Shown: piece after piece, positions 1 to 7,453 of the stretch
How positions within the stretch are numbered: the stretch's first letter is position 1
Layout of the letters: each line of letters starts with the position of its first letter
Source: Chitinophaga arvensicola
Lineage (GTDB): Bacteria; Bacteroidota; Bacteroidia; Chitinophagales; Chitinophagaceae
Direction of reading: 5' to 3'
NCBI RefSeq assembly: GCF_900110835.1
Contig: NZ_FOJG01000002.1
Coordinates: forward strand, 1,082,979-1,146,978
DNA: 64,000 nt
Translations under genes and position numbers: made by a program
The notes under the pieces: model-generated
Database searches by the model: none
What the model was told of the DNA's origin: nothing
Seen by the model: only the letters and a program-made list of their open reading frames with translations

Positions 1-52
1 AAACCGAAGCAGCGATTTCGCACTTTGATAGACTAACAAATAGACCAAAAAC

Positions 53-78
53 AAAAAACCCGCGCAGCACGCAGGTTT
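53..78 (-). terminator. Intrinsic terminator after tRNA-Lys
   Basis: Read on the minus strand, an 8-bp stem (AACCTGCG with CGCGGGTT, one G-T pair) with a 5-base loop is followed by a run of six T. It lies 14 bases past the tRNA-Lys 3' end, so it most likely ends that transcript. The 52 bases further left show nothing recognisable. Confidence 0.7.
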
Positions 79-91
79 CCCGTTTCTCCAG

Positions 92-164
92 TGATCCCCT
101 TGGGACTCGAACCCAAGACCCATACATTAAAAGTGTATTGCTCTACCAACTGAGCTAGGGAATC
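92..164 (-). tRNA. tRNA-Lys (anticodon TTT)
   Basis: The minus strand folds into a full cloverleaf of 73 nt. The acceptor stem GATTCCC pairs with GGGGATC (one T-G pair). The D arm has TAGCTCAGTTGGTAGAGC, the anticodon loop is CTTTTAA between ATACA and TGTAT, and the T arm contains TTCGAGT. Anticodon TTT reads lysine codons AAA and AAG. The discriminator base is A, and CCA is not encoded, so it must be added after transcription. It is followed by a terminator-like hairpin. It stands downstream of the 812-residue secreted protein gene, about 120 bases away. Confidence 0.97.
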
Positions 165-287
165 ATCCTTTCCCGTTTAACGGAGTGCAAAGATACAATT
201 TTCTAAATTACTTCCAAATTTTATCGCCTTCATTTTTAATATTTTATCTCAGCAACATTAATCACATATAACGGGAAAGGCTATACA

Positions 288-2726
288 TCAGGGATTAAAC
301 TTCGCATCCAGCATCTTCATAAAGTACCCTCCCACCACGCTCCTGGCCTGGAAACCAACCATCTTGCCATTGGTGGTTTCGTGCCAGTCGCTGAGTGGAA
401 CACGTGTAGTCGTGCCAGTTACATACGTGGTCAACGGCGCTACAAATGCGTTAAAATCTTTCGCGTTATCGGTGAGCACAGCGGTCCACATAATCCAGTC
501 GGATTTGGTGTAGGTTTTCCGGCTGTCCAGTGGTAAACCGTATTGCTGCTGTTTAGTAAGGTAAAAGTTCGTTTCTTTTTTGTACACGGAAGCCGGGAAT
601 AAGTCGAAGTGGAGCACTTTGTCCCATACCATGTTGTACTTCTGGCTCCAGGTGTTTTTGCTTTCGAAAGCAAGACTGAAATGATCGCCATCATCGGCGA
701 GTTTCACCCAGTTGGCGGCCATTTCCTTTGCACTCTTTTCGTATTTATCGGCAATGTCGTTGTAGCCAAGCTGGCGGGCCATCATGGCGTAGGCGCGGAT
801 ACCGGCAATAGCTTTGAGCGAGAGGTTGGTATTACGTGCCAGGTGACCGGCAAAATCGTCGGTGCACAGCTGGTTAGCAGGATCGAAGCCTTCACGCTGG
901 AGGTATTCCGCCCAGGTGGTGAGTGTTTGCCAGTGTTTTTTGGCGTAGTCGGCATTGCCTTCTGAGCGGGTAATAGCGCCGGCGAGAATCAGCATGTTGC
1001 CGGATTCTTCTACCGGCATGCCTTCACCGTAGGCCTGGCCGTTGGCGAGTGGGTAGGTACCCAGGTCATGTGCGGCGTAGGGCTCTTTGAATTTGCCACT
1101 TTCAGAAAAATAGAAAATGCCATTCATCATGCCTTTTAACAGATCGGGGTTATAGATCAGGAATAAGGGGGCAGATGGATAAGTGATATCTACCGTATTG
1201 ATACAGCCGTTGCTGAAGTTCTCTTTGGAGAGGAAAAGGATTTCTCCCTGCGGGCTCTTCACCAGTTTATGCCCGGAAACCGCTTGTCTGTAGGCCAGTT
1301 CGCAGAGTTTGGCGTATTCATCGCCACCGGCTTTCACGGCATCATCATGCAGCTGCTGGTTAAATTTCGTACATCTGTCAATGATAGAGGCGTAGTCGGT
1401 GTAGGCGGTGTTGAGTTGTTTGTCGATGGTTTGAGTAGCGTCGTTTTTCCACCAGGCTTTCAGGTTGGTCTGGAAGTACTGGAGGGCGAACAGATCGTCG
1501 TAGCCGAGCAGGAACACCTGTTCCTTAGGCGTAGCGGCAACAGCGCCCAGGTTCACGGCCGTGCTCAATACGAGTGCCTTGTCTTTTTTGGTGCTGGCGG
1601 TGGTACCGCTGGCAAATGCAGCCATGGCGTCGCCGGGTGTGCTGATATATTGAATGGGGTGTGCGGCGGTAGGTGCGGCTACATACATATAGCCCCAGTC
1701 GATGCGCAGGTCATCCCCTTTCTTTTGCAGTACAGGTTGTTCTTTGGTACCGGCTTTCAGAATGGAGAGCTGGCCGTTGGTATATTTAGAGGTCACTACA
1801 GGCTGACCGGGTGTATTCACGCTCACATTGGTGGAAGCGCCAAAGTACACCTGTACCTGATGCGGGGCGTTATCGTTGGATACTACTTTATAGGAAATAT
1901 ACGATACCGGCCGGGAAATCAGCATCAGGTCGTCCATCAGCAAGGGCGAGGTGAAGGTGAGCGTCACATCTGCCTTGCCGCAGGTGAAGTTGTAGCTGGT
2001 TTGTGTGGCGTTGATGTTAACGGCGGTTTGCACGGCGGTTTCAATGCCTTTGTTACCGGGTGCGGGCGCCAGGCGGGAAATACCTGCGTCCAGGAAAGCG
2101 CCGCCGGCGGTGTTCAGGATCTGGATGGCCAGTACATTCCCTTTTTTCTTCAGCTTACTTTTAATGGGGCGGTAAATGTATTGATTCAGCCAGCCTTCAT
2201 GGGCGTATATCTCTTCTCCGTTGAGGTATACTTTTATATTATCATCATGGGAGATTTTCAAAAACAGGTCGGTCGCAGATACGTCTCCGGCGTCGAATAC
2301 ACGGCGGGTCCAGAGTTCACGGCTTGTCCAGTGGGTGCCACCGGCGCTTTCATTATCGCTGAATGGCGCTTTGCCGGTTTTCCAGGCTTTATCATCGAAA
2401 GATGCCTGCATCCAGTCGGCGCCGGGTGCCGACTCTGTGTATTTCACGGTGTAGGCCTGCTCTTCGCTGGTGGGCGCAATGCCCGTATAGCTTTGCTCCT
2501 GCTGGCCCAGTATGCGGTAAGTAACGCCGTCTACTTTTACAAGGCCGGTGAGCGATTGTGAAGCCCCGGTCCAGTGTTTGGTAGCGCTGGCGGTCAGGTC
2601 ATCGGTGGCGGACCAGATACTGAAATAAGGATCGTGCGTGATCAAAGGATAAGCCGGAGCCTTCTGTTGTGCTACGGCACCGCTGCCAATGGCCAGCAGC
2701 GCTAAAATTGCAAGTTTTCTCACCAT
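288..2726 (-). CDS. Secreted glutaminase A-like protein (DUF4964/DUF5127/DUF4965/DUF1793)
   Basis: The 812-residue product begins with a signal peptide (about residues 1-19, ending AVAQ) and is likely periplasmic or exported. The order of regions fits the GtaA-like family: DUF4964 near 20-85, a jelly-roll or PA14-like insert near 95-215 (contains KVYLNGEEIYAHEGW), DUF5127 near 225-460, DUF4965 near 465-640 and DUF1793 to the end. In fungi this family includes glutaminase A, while in Bacteroidota most members have no tested substrate and some sit with glycan-degrading genes, so amidase activity is only a family-level guess. The C-terminal half is rich in Trp and Tyr, as in (alpha/alpha) barrel enzymes. 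It is transcribed alone, between the tRNA-Lys and a small RNA gene. No strong promoter match was found in its 130-base upstream region. Confidence 0.85.
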   Translation of the reverse strand: MVRKLAILALLAIGSGAVAQQKAPAYPLITHDPYFSIWSATDDLTASATKHWTGASQSLTGLVKVDGVTYRILGQQEQSYTGIAPTSEEQAYTVKYTESAPGADWMQASFDDKAWKTGKAPFSDNESAGGTHWTSRELWTRRVFDAGDVSATDLFLKISHDDNIKVYLNGEEIYAHEGWLNQYIYRPIKSKLKKKGNVLAIQILNTAGGAFLDAGISRLAPAPGNKGIETAVQTAVNINATQTSYNFTCGKADVTLTFTSPLLMDDLMLISRPVSYISYKVVSNDNAPHQVQVYFGASTNVSVNTPGQPVVTSKYTNGQLSILKAGTKEQPVLQKKGDDLRIDWGYMYVAAPTAAHPIQYISTPGDAMAAFASGTTASTKKDKALVLSTAVNLGAVAATPKEQVFLLGYDDLFALQYFQTNLKAWWKNDATQTIDKQLNTAYTDYASIIDRCTKFNQQLHDDAVKAGGDEYAKLCELAYRQAVSGHKLVKSPQGEILFLSKENFSNGCINTVDITYPSAPLFLIYNPDLLKGMMNGIFYFSESGKFKEPYAAHDLGTYPLANGQAYGEGMPVEESGNMLILAGAITRSEGNADYAKKHWQTLTTWAEYLQREGFDPANQLCTDDFAGHLARNTNLSLKAIAGIRAYAMMARQLGYNDIADKYEKSAKEMAANWVKLADDGDHFSLAFESKNTWSQKYNMVWDKVLHFDLFPASVYKKETNFYLTKQQQYGLPLDSRKTYTKSDWIMWTAVLTDNAKDFNAFVAPLTTYVTGTTTRVPLSDWHETTNGKMVGFQARSVVGGYFMKMLDAKFNP

Positions 2727-2854
2727 AACGGGATTTAAGCGTAAAAAGTACAGTTAATAAATGTATTACATTTTTTGGGTGAATCATAACCGTTCATAAA
2801 AAAAGCACCCTCAGGGGTATATCTGTACGGAACGCGAATGGTACTAGTGAGGAC

Positions 2855-2960
2855 AAAAAAAAAGCGCAAACCCTACTCCCGCCTTGGAGGCCCTGAGAAG
2901 CCTTGTCAGTACGTTTTCGGATCTGCGCGTATCTTAAATTAATTAAATACCGTGCATGTA
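2855..2960 (-). ncRNA. Candidate small structured RNA, family not recognised
   Basis: A self-contained small transcription unit lies in the 290-base gap between two genes. On the minus strand a 10-bp stem (GCGCAGATCC, 2919-2928, with GGGTTTGCGC, 2864-2873, including G-T pairs) closes a 45-base interior, and the closing arm is followed at once by nine T (2855-2863). Inside, TACT pairs with AGTA and GCCT with AGGC. A perfect -7 box lies upstream, putting the start near 2960 and the RNA at about 100 nt. There is no open reading frame of note. The conserved GGAA-containing SRP RNA loop is absent. It could be an independent small RNA or an attenuator leader for the 812-residue protein gene 130 bases downstream. 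Confidence 0.55.
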
Positions 2961-2966
2961 AGGAGC

Positions 2967-2975
2967 GCAAAAATA
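2967..2975 (-). promoter_or_regulatory. Bacteroidota -7 promoter box of the small RNA
   Basis: Minus-strand TATTTTTGC matches the Bacteroidota -7 consensus TAnnTTTGC in every fixed position. It lies about 40 bases upstream of the structured RNA and downstream of the GH20 stop codon. No clear TTTG at the -33 position was found. Confidence 0.5.
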
Positions 2976-3016
2976 CACTTTTACATGAAATTCTATTTTT
3001 TTTCTTCTAAACTTCC

Positions 3017-5299
3017 TTACAATCCTGCACCCAGCCAGCTATCCGGCACGGGCTGCAATTTGCTGCCATTTACACTGTATTCCAGCTTCAGCGTATAACC
3101 GCCGCCGCCTTCTACAAAGGCCACCCGGATAGGGTGCCAGCCTTTCTCCAGGGCAATCTGCCCGCTTTTCTGGAGCGGCGCATGCCAGCCATCATTGTTC
3201 ACCACTTCCTGGTCGTCGATGTAGAGGATACCGCCGTCATCTACCGTGAGATAGAAACTATAGATACCGGTAGCAGGTACGTTAATATAGCCGTATATGC
3301 TGGCCCCAAACGGCGCCCCTTCTTTACCCATACCATCCGGGATTACGGTGTTGCTTACACGGATGGAGCTGTCGGCGGTAGCCTTCAGCTTCGCAGCACT
3401 TTTGAAAGTGCCGTTGAAATAATCCAGTTTCAGACCGGGCCGCGCATCTTTTACCACGGTGGGTTTGCGGTAAGTTTCCTGGCGGTAGCGCAGGGTGTAA
3501 ATATCGCCCCGGTTGCCCGCTGGACTGAAAGCCGCCAGCTTGATCGTTTGCGGCGCACTGATCTTATAATTGGCCGGCATCACTTTCGATTGTGCACCCG
3601 GAAGCGTGCCGTCGGTAGTGTAGCGGATAGTCATATCCGTTAGTGGCTTCTGCACTTTCAACGCTACCGGTTCTACAAATACGTTGTCTTCCGTAAAACC
3701 ATCCAGGTCAGGTAGGCGGTAATGTACTCCCAGCAGATCCAGGCGTTTGTATTGTTCGTTGAGGCGTTGCAGGTAGCTGTCGTAGTTGGAGCGGTTGGTC
3801 CACAGTACTTCCGCCAACGCGGTCATACGGGGCATCACCATATAATCTGCCCGTTGCTCGGAAGGGATGTATTCCGTCCAGAGATTAGCCTGCGCACCTA
3901 TGATATGTGTGGCTTCGGAAGGCGTTAAGCCTTTCGGGATGGGTTGGAAATGATATACATTGTAGATGGAATTACGATCCGGTACCGCATCAAAATACAA
4001 AGGGTTACCGGGCGTCATGATCACGGTGTTACCATGACGGGCAGCTTTGATGGGCGCATCAGGCACCCAGGCCCGCCAGTACATCAGCACCGCCGTAGGA
4101 CTGATACCACCTTCCAGGATCTCGTCCCAGCCGATCAGCGTTTTACCTTTGGAATGGAAAAATTTCTCCATGCGCTTCACGAAGTAACTCTGTAATTCTT
4201 CCACGGTTTTCAGGTTGTTGGCCTTCATCACATCTGCACAAAGCGGGGAAGCCGCCCAGCTGGTCTTTTCCACTTCATCCGCCCCGAGGTGAATGTATTT
4301 GGAAGGAAACAAAGCAGCAATTTCGCTGAACACATCTTCCGCGAAAGTAAAAGTAGATTCGTTGCACGGACAAATAGGCGTAGAAAAGTTCTTGCCCCAG
4401 CCAATCTCGCCACTGCAAGCCAGGAAAGGATACGCCCGGATCGCCGCCATCATATGGCCCGGCATATCTATCTCCGGGATAATTTCTACCTGCCGGTCAG
4501 CCGCATAACGGATGATATCCTTCATCTGCTCCTGTGTATAGAAGCCGCCATACATGGTTTTACCATCTTTCTGCACCAGGTGCTTCGGATCAATGGCCAT
4601 ATCCGGATTGGTGGCCGCCATTTTCATACAGGCAGAATCCTGGTTGTTCAGTTCTCTCCAGGCGCCCTGCGAGGTGAGCAGCGGGTACTTCTTTATTTCA
4701 ATGCGCCAGCCCTGATCATCTGTCAGGTGCAGGTGCAGCTTGTTCATTTTATACAATGCCAGCAGGTCGATGTATTTCTTCAGGTAATCTATGGAGAAGA
4801 AATGACGGGACACATCCAGGTGCATACCACGCCAGGCATACGCCGGATGGTCTTTTACCAGCATGGCCGGGATGCTGATTTTCTTCGCCTTCGGTGCACG
4901 TGCATTTTCTATCGCCGCAGGCATCAGCTGGCGCAGCGTTTGAATAGCACGGAAAAAACCGGTACCGGTACGGGCGGTAATGAGCAACTGCGTGGGTGTT
5001 ACGTCCAGCGTATAGTCCTCCTCTCCTGCCAGTGCGGGATTCTGCTGCATTACAATAGCGCCTTTCTTTGCCACCGGCAACGACTTACCGAATGCCTGCG
5101 TGAAAAGTGCCTGTAACTGGGCTGTTTCTGTAGAGAAATCTCCGGGAACTACCAGGCCGGTAGCGGGAGTAATCACAAATGATCCGGACCGTTCCTCCAG
5201 CTGCTGCGGATATGGAATCAGCGGGTAGCGCACCGATTGCGCGAAAGAAGCCTGCAGCAGTAAACACAAAGCACCTGCAAGCCAGCAAATTTTTCTCAT
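3017..5299 (-). CDS. GH20 beta-N-acetylhexosaminidase with C-terminal PA14-like domain
   Basis: The 760-residue enzyme likely removes terminal beta-linked GlcNAc or GalNAc from chitin fragments or host and fungal glycans in the periplasm. It has a signal peptide (1-20, ending SFAQ), a GH20b N-terminal domain (about 25-145) and a catalytic barrel (150-500). The barrel holds the hallmark Asp-Glu pair D341-E342 in HLGADEVEKTSW, and HLHLTDDQGWR at 188-199. A chitobiase-type Ig-like domain (TIRYTTDGTLPG) and a PA14-like region (LDYFNGTF, VDDGGILYIDD) follow. A longer frame starts at 5365, but the ATG at 5299 is chosen because it opens directly into the signal peptide and a perfect promoter lies between the two starts. 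Substrate-assisted catalysis is family knowledge. Confidence 0.93.
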   Translation of the reverse strand: MRKICWLAGALCLLLQASFAQSVRYPLIPYPQQLEERSGSFVITPATGLVVPGDFSTETAQLQALFTQAFGKSLPVAKKGAIVMQQNPALAGEEDYTLDVTPTQLLITARTGTGFFRAIQTLRQLMPAAIENARAPKAKKISIPAMLVKDHPAYAWRGMHLDVSRHFFSIDYLKKYIDLLALYKMNKLHLHLTDDQGWRIEIKKYPLLTSQGAWRELNNQDSACMKMAATNPDMAIDPKHLVQKDGKTMYGGFYTQEQMKDIIRYAADRQVEIIPEIDMPGHMMAAIRAYPFLACSGEIGWGKNFSTPICPCNESTFTFAEDVFSEIAALFPSKYIHLGADEVEKTSWAASPLCADVMKANNLKTVEELQSYFVKRMEKFFHSKGKTLIGWDEILEGGISPTAVLMYWRAWVPDAPIKAARHGNTVIMTPGNPLYFDAVPDRNSIYNVYHFQPIPKGLTPSEATHIIGAQANLWTEYIPSEQRADYMVMPRMTALAEVLWTNRSNYDSYLQRLNEQYKRLDLLGVHYRLPDLDGFTEDNVFVEPVALKVQKPLTDMTIRYTTDGTLPGAQSKVMPANYKISAPQTIKLAAFSPAGNRGDIYTLRYRQETYRKPTVVKDARPGLKLDYFNGTFKSAAKLKATADSSIRVSNTVIPDGMGKEGAPFGASIYGYINVPATGIYSFYLTVDDGGILYIDDQEVVNNDGWHAPLQKSGQIALEKGWHPIRVAFVEGGGGYTLKLEYSVNGSKLQPVPDSWLGAGL

Positions 5300-5333
5300 A
5301 AAAATTGTCTCGTTAAAACATCGTTCACAAAGG

Positions 5334-5366
5334 GCAAACCTAATAAGAAACCGGGCGGCTTCCAAA
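5334..5366 (-). promoter_or_regulatory. Promoter of the GH20 gene (TTTG-N20-TAGGTTTGC)
   Basis: The minus strand shows TTTG (5363-5366), a 20-base spacer and TAGGTTTGC (5334-5342), a complete match to the Bacteroidota housekeeping promoter. Transcription would start near 5327, about 28 bases before the ATG at 5299. This rules out the in-frame upstream ATG at 5365 as the main start. Confidence 0.75.
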
Positions 5367-5381
5367 TGCTATCTTGCCTGA

Positions 5382-5981
5382 TTAGTCTTTATAATTAGCT
5401 ATTTTCAACAGCCTGAAAAATTCTTCTTCTTCAAATTCTTTTACGGCGCCGGGAGGTAAATCGCCGAGCAGCAGGCCTTCGATAGATACGCGGATCAGGC
5501 GCTGACAACGATGGCTCACCGCTGCCACCATCTTCCTTACCTGGTGAAATTTCCCTTCCGTGAGCGTAATCAGCAACCACGTATGCGGCACATTGACCGG
5601 CAACTCCCGTGGATGATCAAACAGTCCTGGTGGCCGCTGCACAATTTCTACATTGCAGGGCACTGTTACATAATCCACTCCTTCTGCAATACAGATAGGA
5701 ACACCTTCTTTCAGCCGTTGCAGGGTATCGGCGCTCATCTCCCCTTTTACCTTTACGAGGTAAGTGCGCTCATGCGGCTGCTCGCCCTGGAACAGGAGCC
5801 GGGTTACTTTTTTATTGGTAGTGAGTATCAGCAGGCCTTCGGAGTGATTATCCAGCCGCCCGATGGCATGCGTGCCTTCCGGGAAATCAAATTGCAGCTC
5901 CCCCAGCAATCTCACATCGTGAGAGCTGACGAACTGCGACACCATATCATACGGCTTATTAACAACGAAGTATCTATGCAT
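5382..5981 (-). CDS. rluE: RluE-type rRNA pseudouridine synthase
   Basis: The 199-residue cytoplasmic enzyme converts a uridine in 23S rRNA to pseudouridine. The RsuA/RluB/E/F motif GRLDNHSEGLLILTTN is present with catalytic Asp44. KVKG, the RPPG-containing segment and the HQVRKMVAAV motif near the C-terminus are further family signatures. There is no N-terminal S4 domain, which fits the short RluE branch (E. coli RluE modifies U2457). The RluE assignment rests on size and domain content, so another RsuA-family target is possible. The start MHRYFVVNKP at 5981 is preferred over 6044 because the family begins just before the VNKP motif. It lies 80 bases downstream of the DAC-like gene on the same strand and may be co-transcribed with it. 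Confidence 0.85.
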   Translation of the reverse strand: MHRYFVVNKPYDMVSQFVSSHDVRLLGELQFDFPEGTHAIGRLDNHSEGLLILTTNKKVTRLLFQGEQPHERTYLVKVKGEMSADTLQRLKEGVPICIAEGVDYVTVPCNVEIVQRPPGLFDHPRELPVNVPHTWLLITLTEGKFHQVRKMVAAVSHRCQRLIRVSIEGLLLGDLPPGAVKEFEEEEFFRLLKIANYKD

Positions 5982-6062
5982 AAAGAGGGTCAAAGTAAAG
6001 AATTTGCGGGTATCCGGGAAGCGGATCTCCCCGGATACAAACACCGCGTCACGAAAAAGGCC

Positions 6063-7211
6063 TTAGATCAACAGGATGTCGATACGGTGGCCCTGTACCA
6101 GCTGTTGCTGATGCGACCAGGAAAACACCGTAAAATAACCATCCTGCGAAGCCACCAGGGCGATAGAATCGTGCTGGTCGTGTACAAACTGGGCGGCCGA
6201 CAAATGCCTCGTGCCACCAATAGCAGAAGGATGTACCAAGGTAGGCATACCGTCTTCCACCGGCTCGGTCATCAATACCTGCTCCACCGGCCAGGCATCT
6301 TTGGCCCGGGCTATTTTGGCGCCGAAGGCCAGCAGCTCCTGCTGGTCGTTTACAATGGTGGCGCCGTCTACCGCCGTAAGACCGGTAATATTTTCCACCT
6401 CCCGGCGCAGGGCGTTCTGCCAGAAGATTTCGGTAACGCTCTTGCCGTCGTATTTCAGGAGATCCGCTACCCCGGAGAATGCCGGGGAGATGGGATATTG
6501 CAGGGGCTGAATAATGGATTCACGCCAGGCGTCGCTGTTGGAGGGCGTTACGAGGAGGATACCGCCCCGTTTGTGCGCCCGCATGGATACGGCGATCTGT
6601 ATGAGTACATTCACCCCGTTGTTCCATAAACAGGAAGAAGTGAGGCCCAGTAAGGATTTCAATATCGGCGGACTATCGGGCAACTGCCCCGCATCTTCAT
6701 TCACCACTTTTACCTGGTCGCCCCGGAGCACGGCCACATTGGTAAACTTGCCCAAACCGGCAGCGCGGCGGTGTTTCACCACCAGCAATCCCGGTTCGGA
6801 TACATCCAGCACAAAACAAAGATTCGGTAGTTTGATGGTGGTACCCCATACATGCAGTTCGCCATTAATGGGCCATACGCCGATATGAATACCCGGGCGC
6901 TCTACGCCCGGCGCCAATTTGGTGAGCAACTGCGGCGTAAGCAGCAATGGCTTCGCAAACAGCAGGGGCTTGCCTGCCTGGGTGGGCGGCAAAAACGCCA
7001 GGGAAATACGGATCGGGTTGCCTTCTTCCTTGCGTAAACTGGCCCAGAAGGCCACGTCTATAATTTTCTCCACCTGCCGGGATGCCGGCACTACGGCGAG
7101 ATCGTCCTCTCCATTTTCTTTGGCTGCTGAAAGATGCTTCTGAAAATGTGCTTCTATTGTTCCGGCTACCTTTGCGGCAGCCTGGTAGGTTGCTTCATTA
7201 ATTATTTCCAT
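6063..7211 (-). CDS. Putative diadenylate cyclase (DisA_N/DAC-like domain) with N-terminal sensor region
   Basis: The 382-residue soluble protein has no signal peptide or membrane segment. The C-terminal third carries the two signature motifs of diadenylate cyclases: DGA (282-284, in VDGATIVND) and GGTRHLSAAQ (332-341, equivalent to the GTRHRAA motif), followed by the expected strand SIALVASQDGYFTVF. Such domains condense two ATP into cyclic di-AMP. The first 270 residues look like the DACNV-type sensor regions described for some DACs, but this was judged by eye. Unlike CdaA it has no membrane helices, and unlike DisA no helix-hairpin-helix tail is visible. Downstream is rluE, 81 bases away, and upstream a divergent sulfatase. 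Activity is inferred from motif retention only. Confidence 0.6.
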   Translation of the reverse strand: MEIINEATYQAAAKVAGTIEAHFQKHLSAAKENGEDDLAVVPASRQVEKIIDVAFWASLRKEEGNPIRISLAFLPPTQAGKPLLFAKPLLLTPQLLTKLAPGVERPGIHIGVWPINGELHVWGTTIKLPNLCFVLDVSEPGLLVVKHRRAAGLGKFTNVAVLRGDQVKVVNEDAGQLPDSPPILKSLLGLTSSCLWNNGVNVLIQIAVSMRAHKRGGILLVTPSNSDAWRESIIQPLQYPISPAFSGVADLLKYDGKSVTEIFWQNALRREVENITGLTAVDGATIVNDQQELLAFGAKIARAKDAWPVEQVLMTEPVEDGMPTLVHPSAIGGTRHLSAAQFVHDQHDSIALVASQDGYFTVFSWSHQQQLVQGHRIDILLI

Positions 7212-7453
7212 AAATCCTGATCACGTTTGGTCATCCTTTTCTGTAGGATTAAACCGCTAATTTAAAGCATTTCCGGATAGCAGGCGGAGGCCCTTGCCGG
7301 CAGGAACTATCCGCCCTCTCCGGAAACATTATCTTAAAACCTCCTTTGAACTTAATCAACTCCGGCGGTGTTTCCCCTACATACACTCCTGGCATAAGTA
7401 CAGATAGCAATCTTCATCAATCCGGATTTAAGTACACCCAAAATTCCTTTTGT

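Noticed and set aside
1269..2561. 430-codon open frame on the plus strand, antisense to the glutaminase-like gene
   Set aside because: It is composed of low-complexity His/Gly/Phe runs and has no recognisable domain, while the opposite strand encodes a complete multi-domain protein with a signal peptide.
2855..2960. SRP (4.5S) RNA as identity of the small RNA
   Set aside because: The GGAA-type apical loop and symmetric loop sequences of SRP RNA are missing.
5511..6629. 372-codon plus-strand frame spanning parts of rluE and the DAC-like gene
   Set aside because: It crosses two well-supported minus-strand genes, and its translation is unlike any protein.
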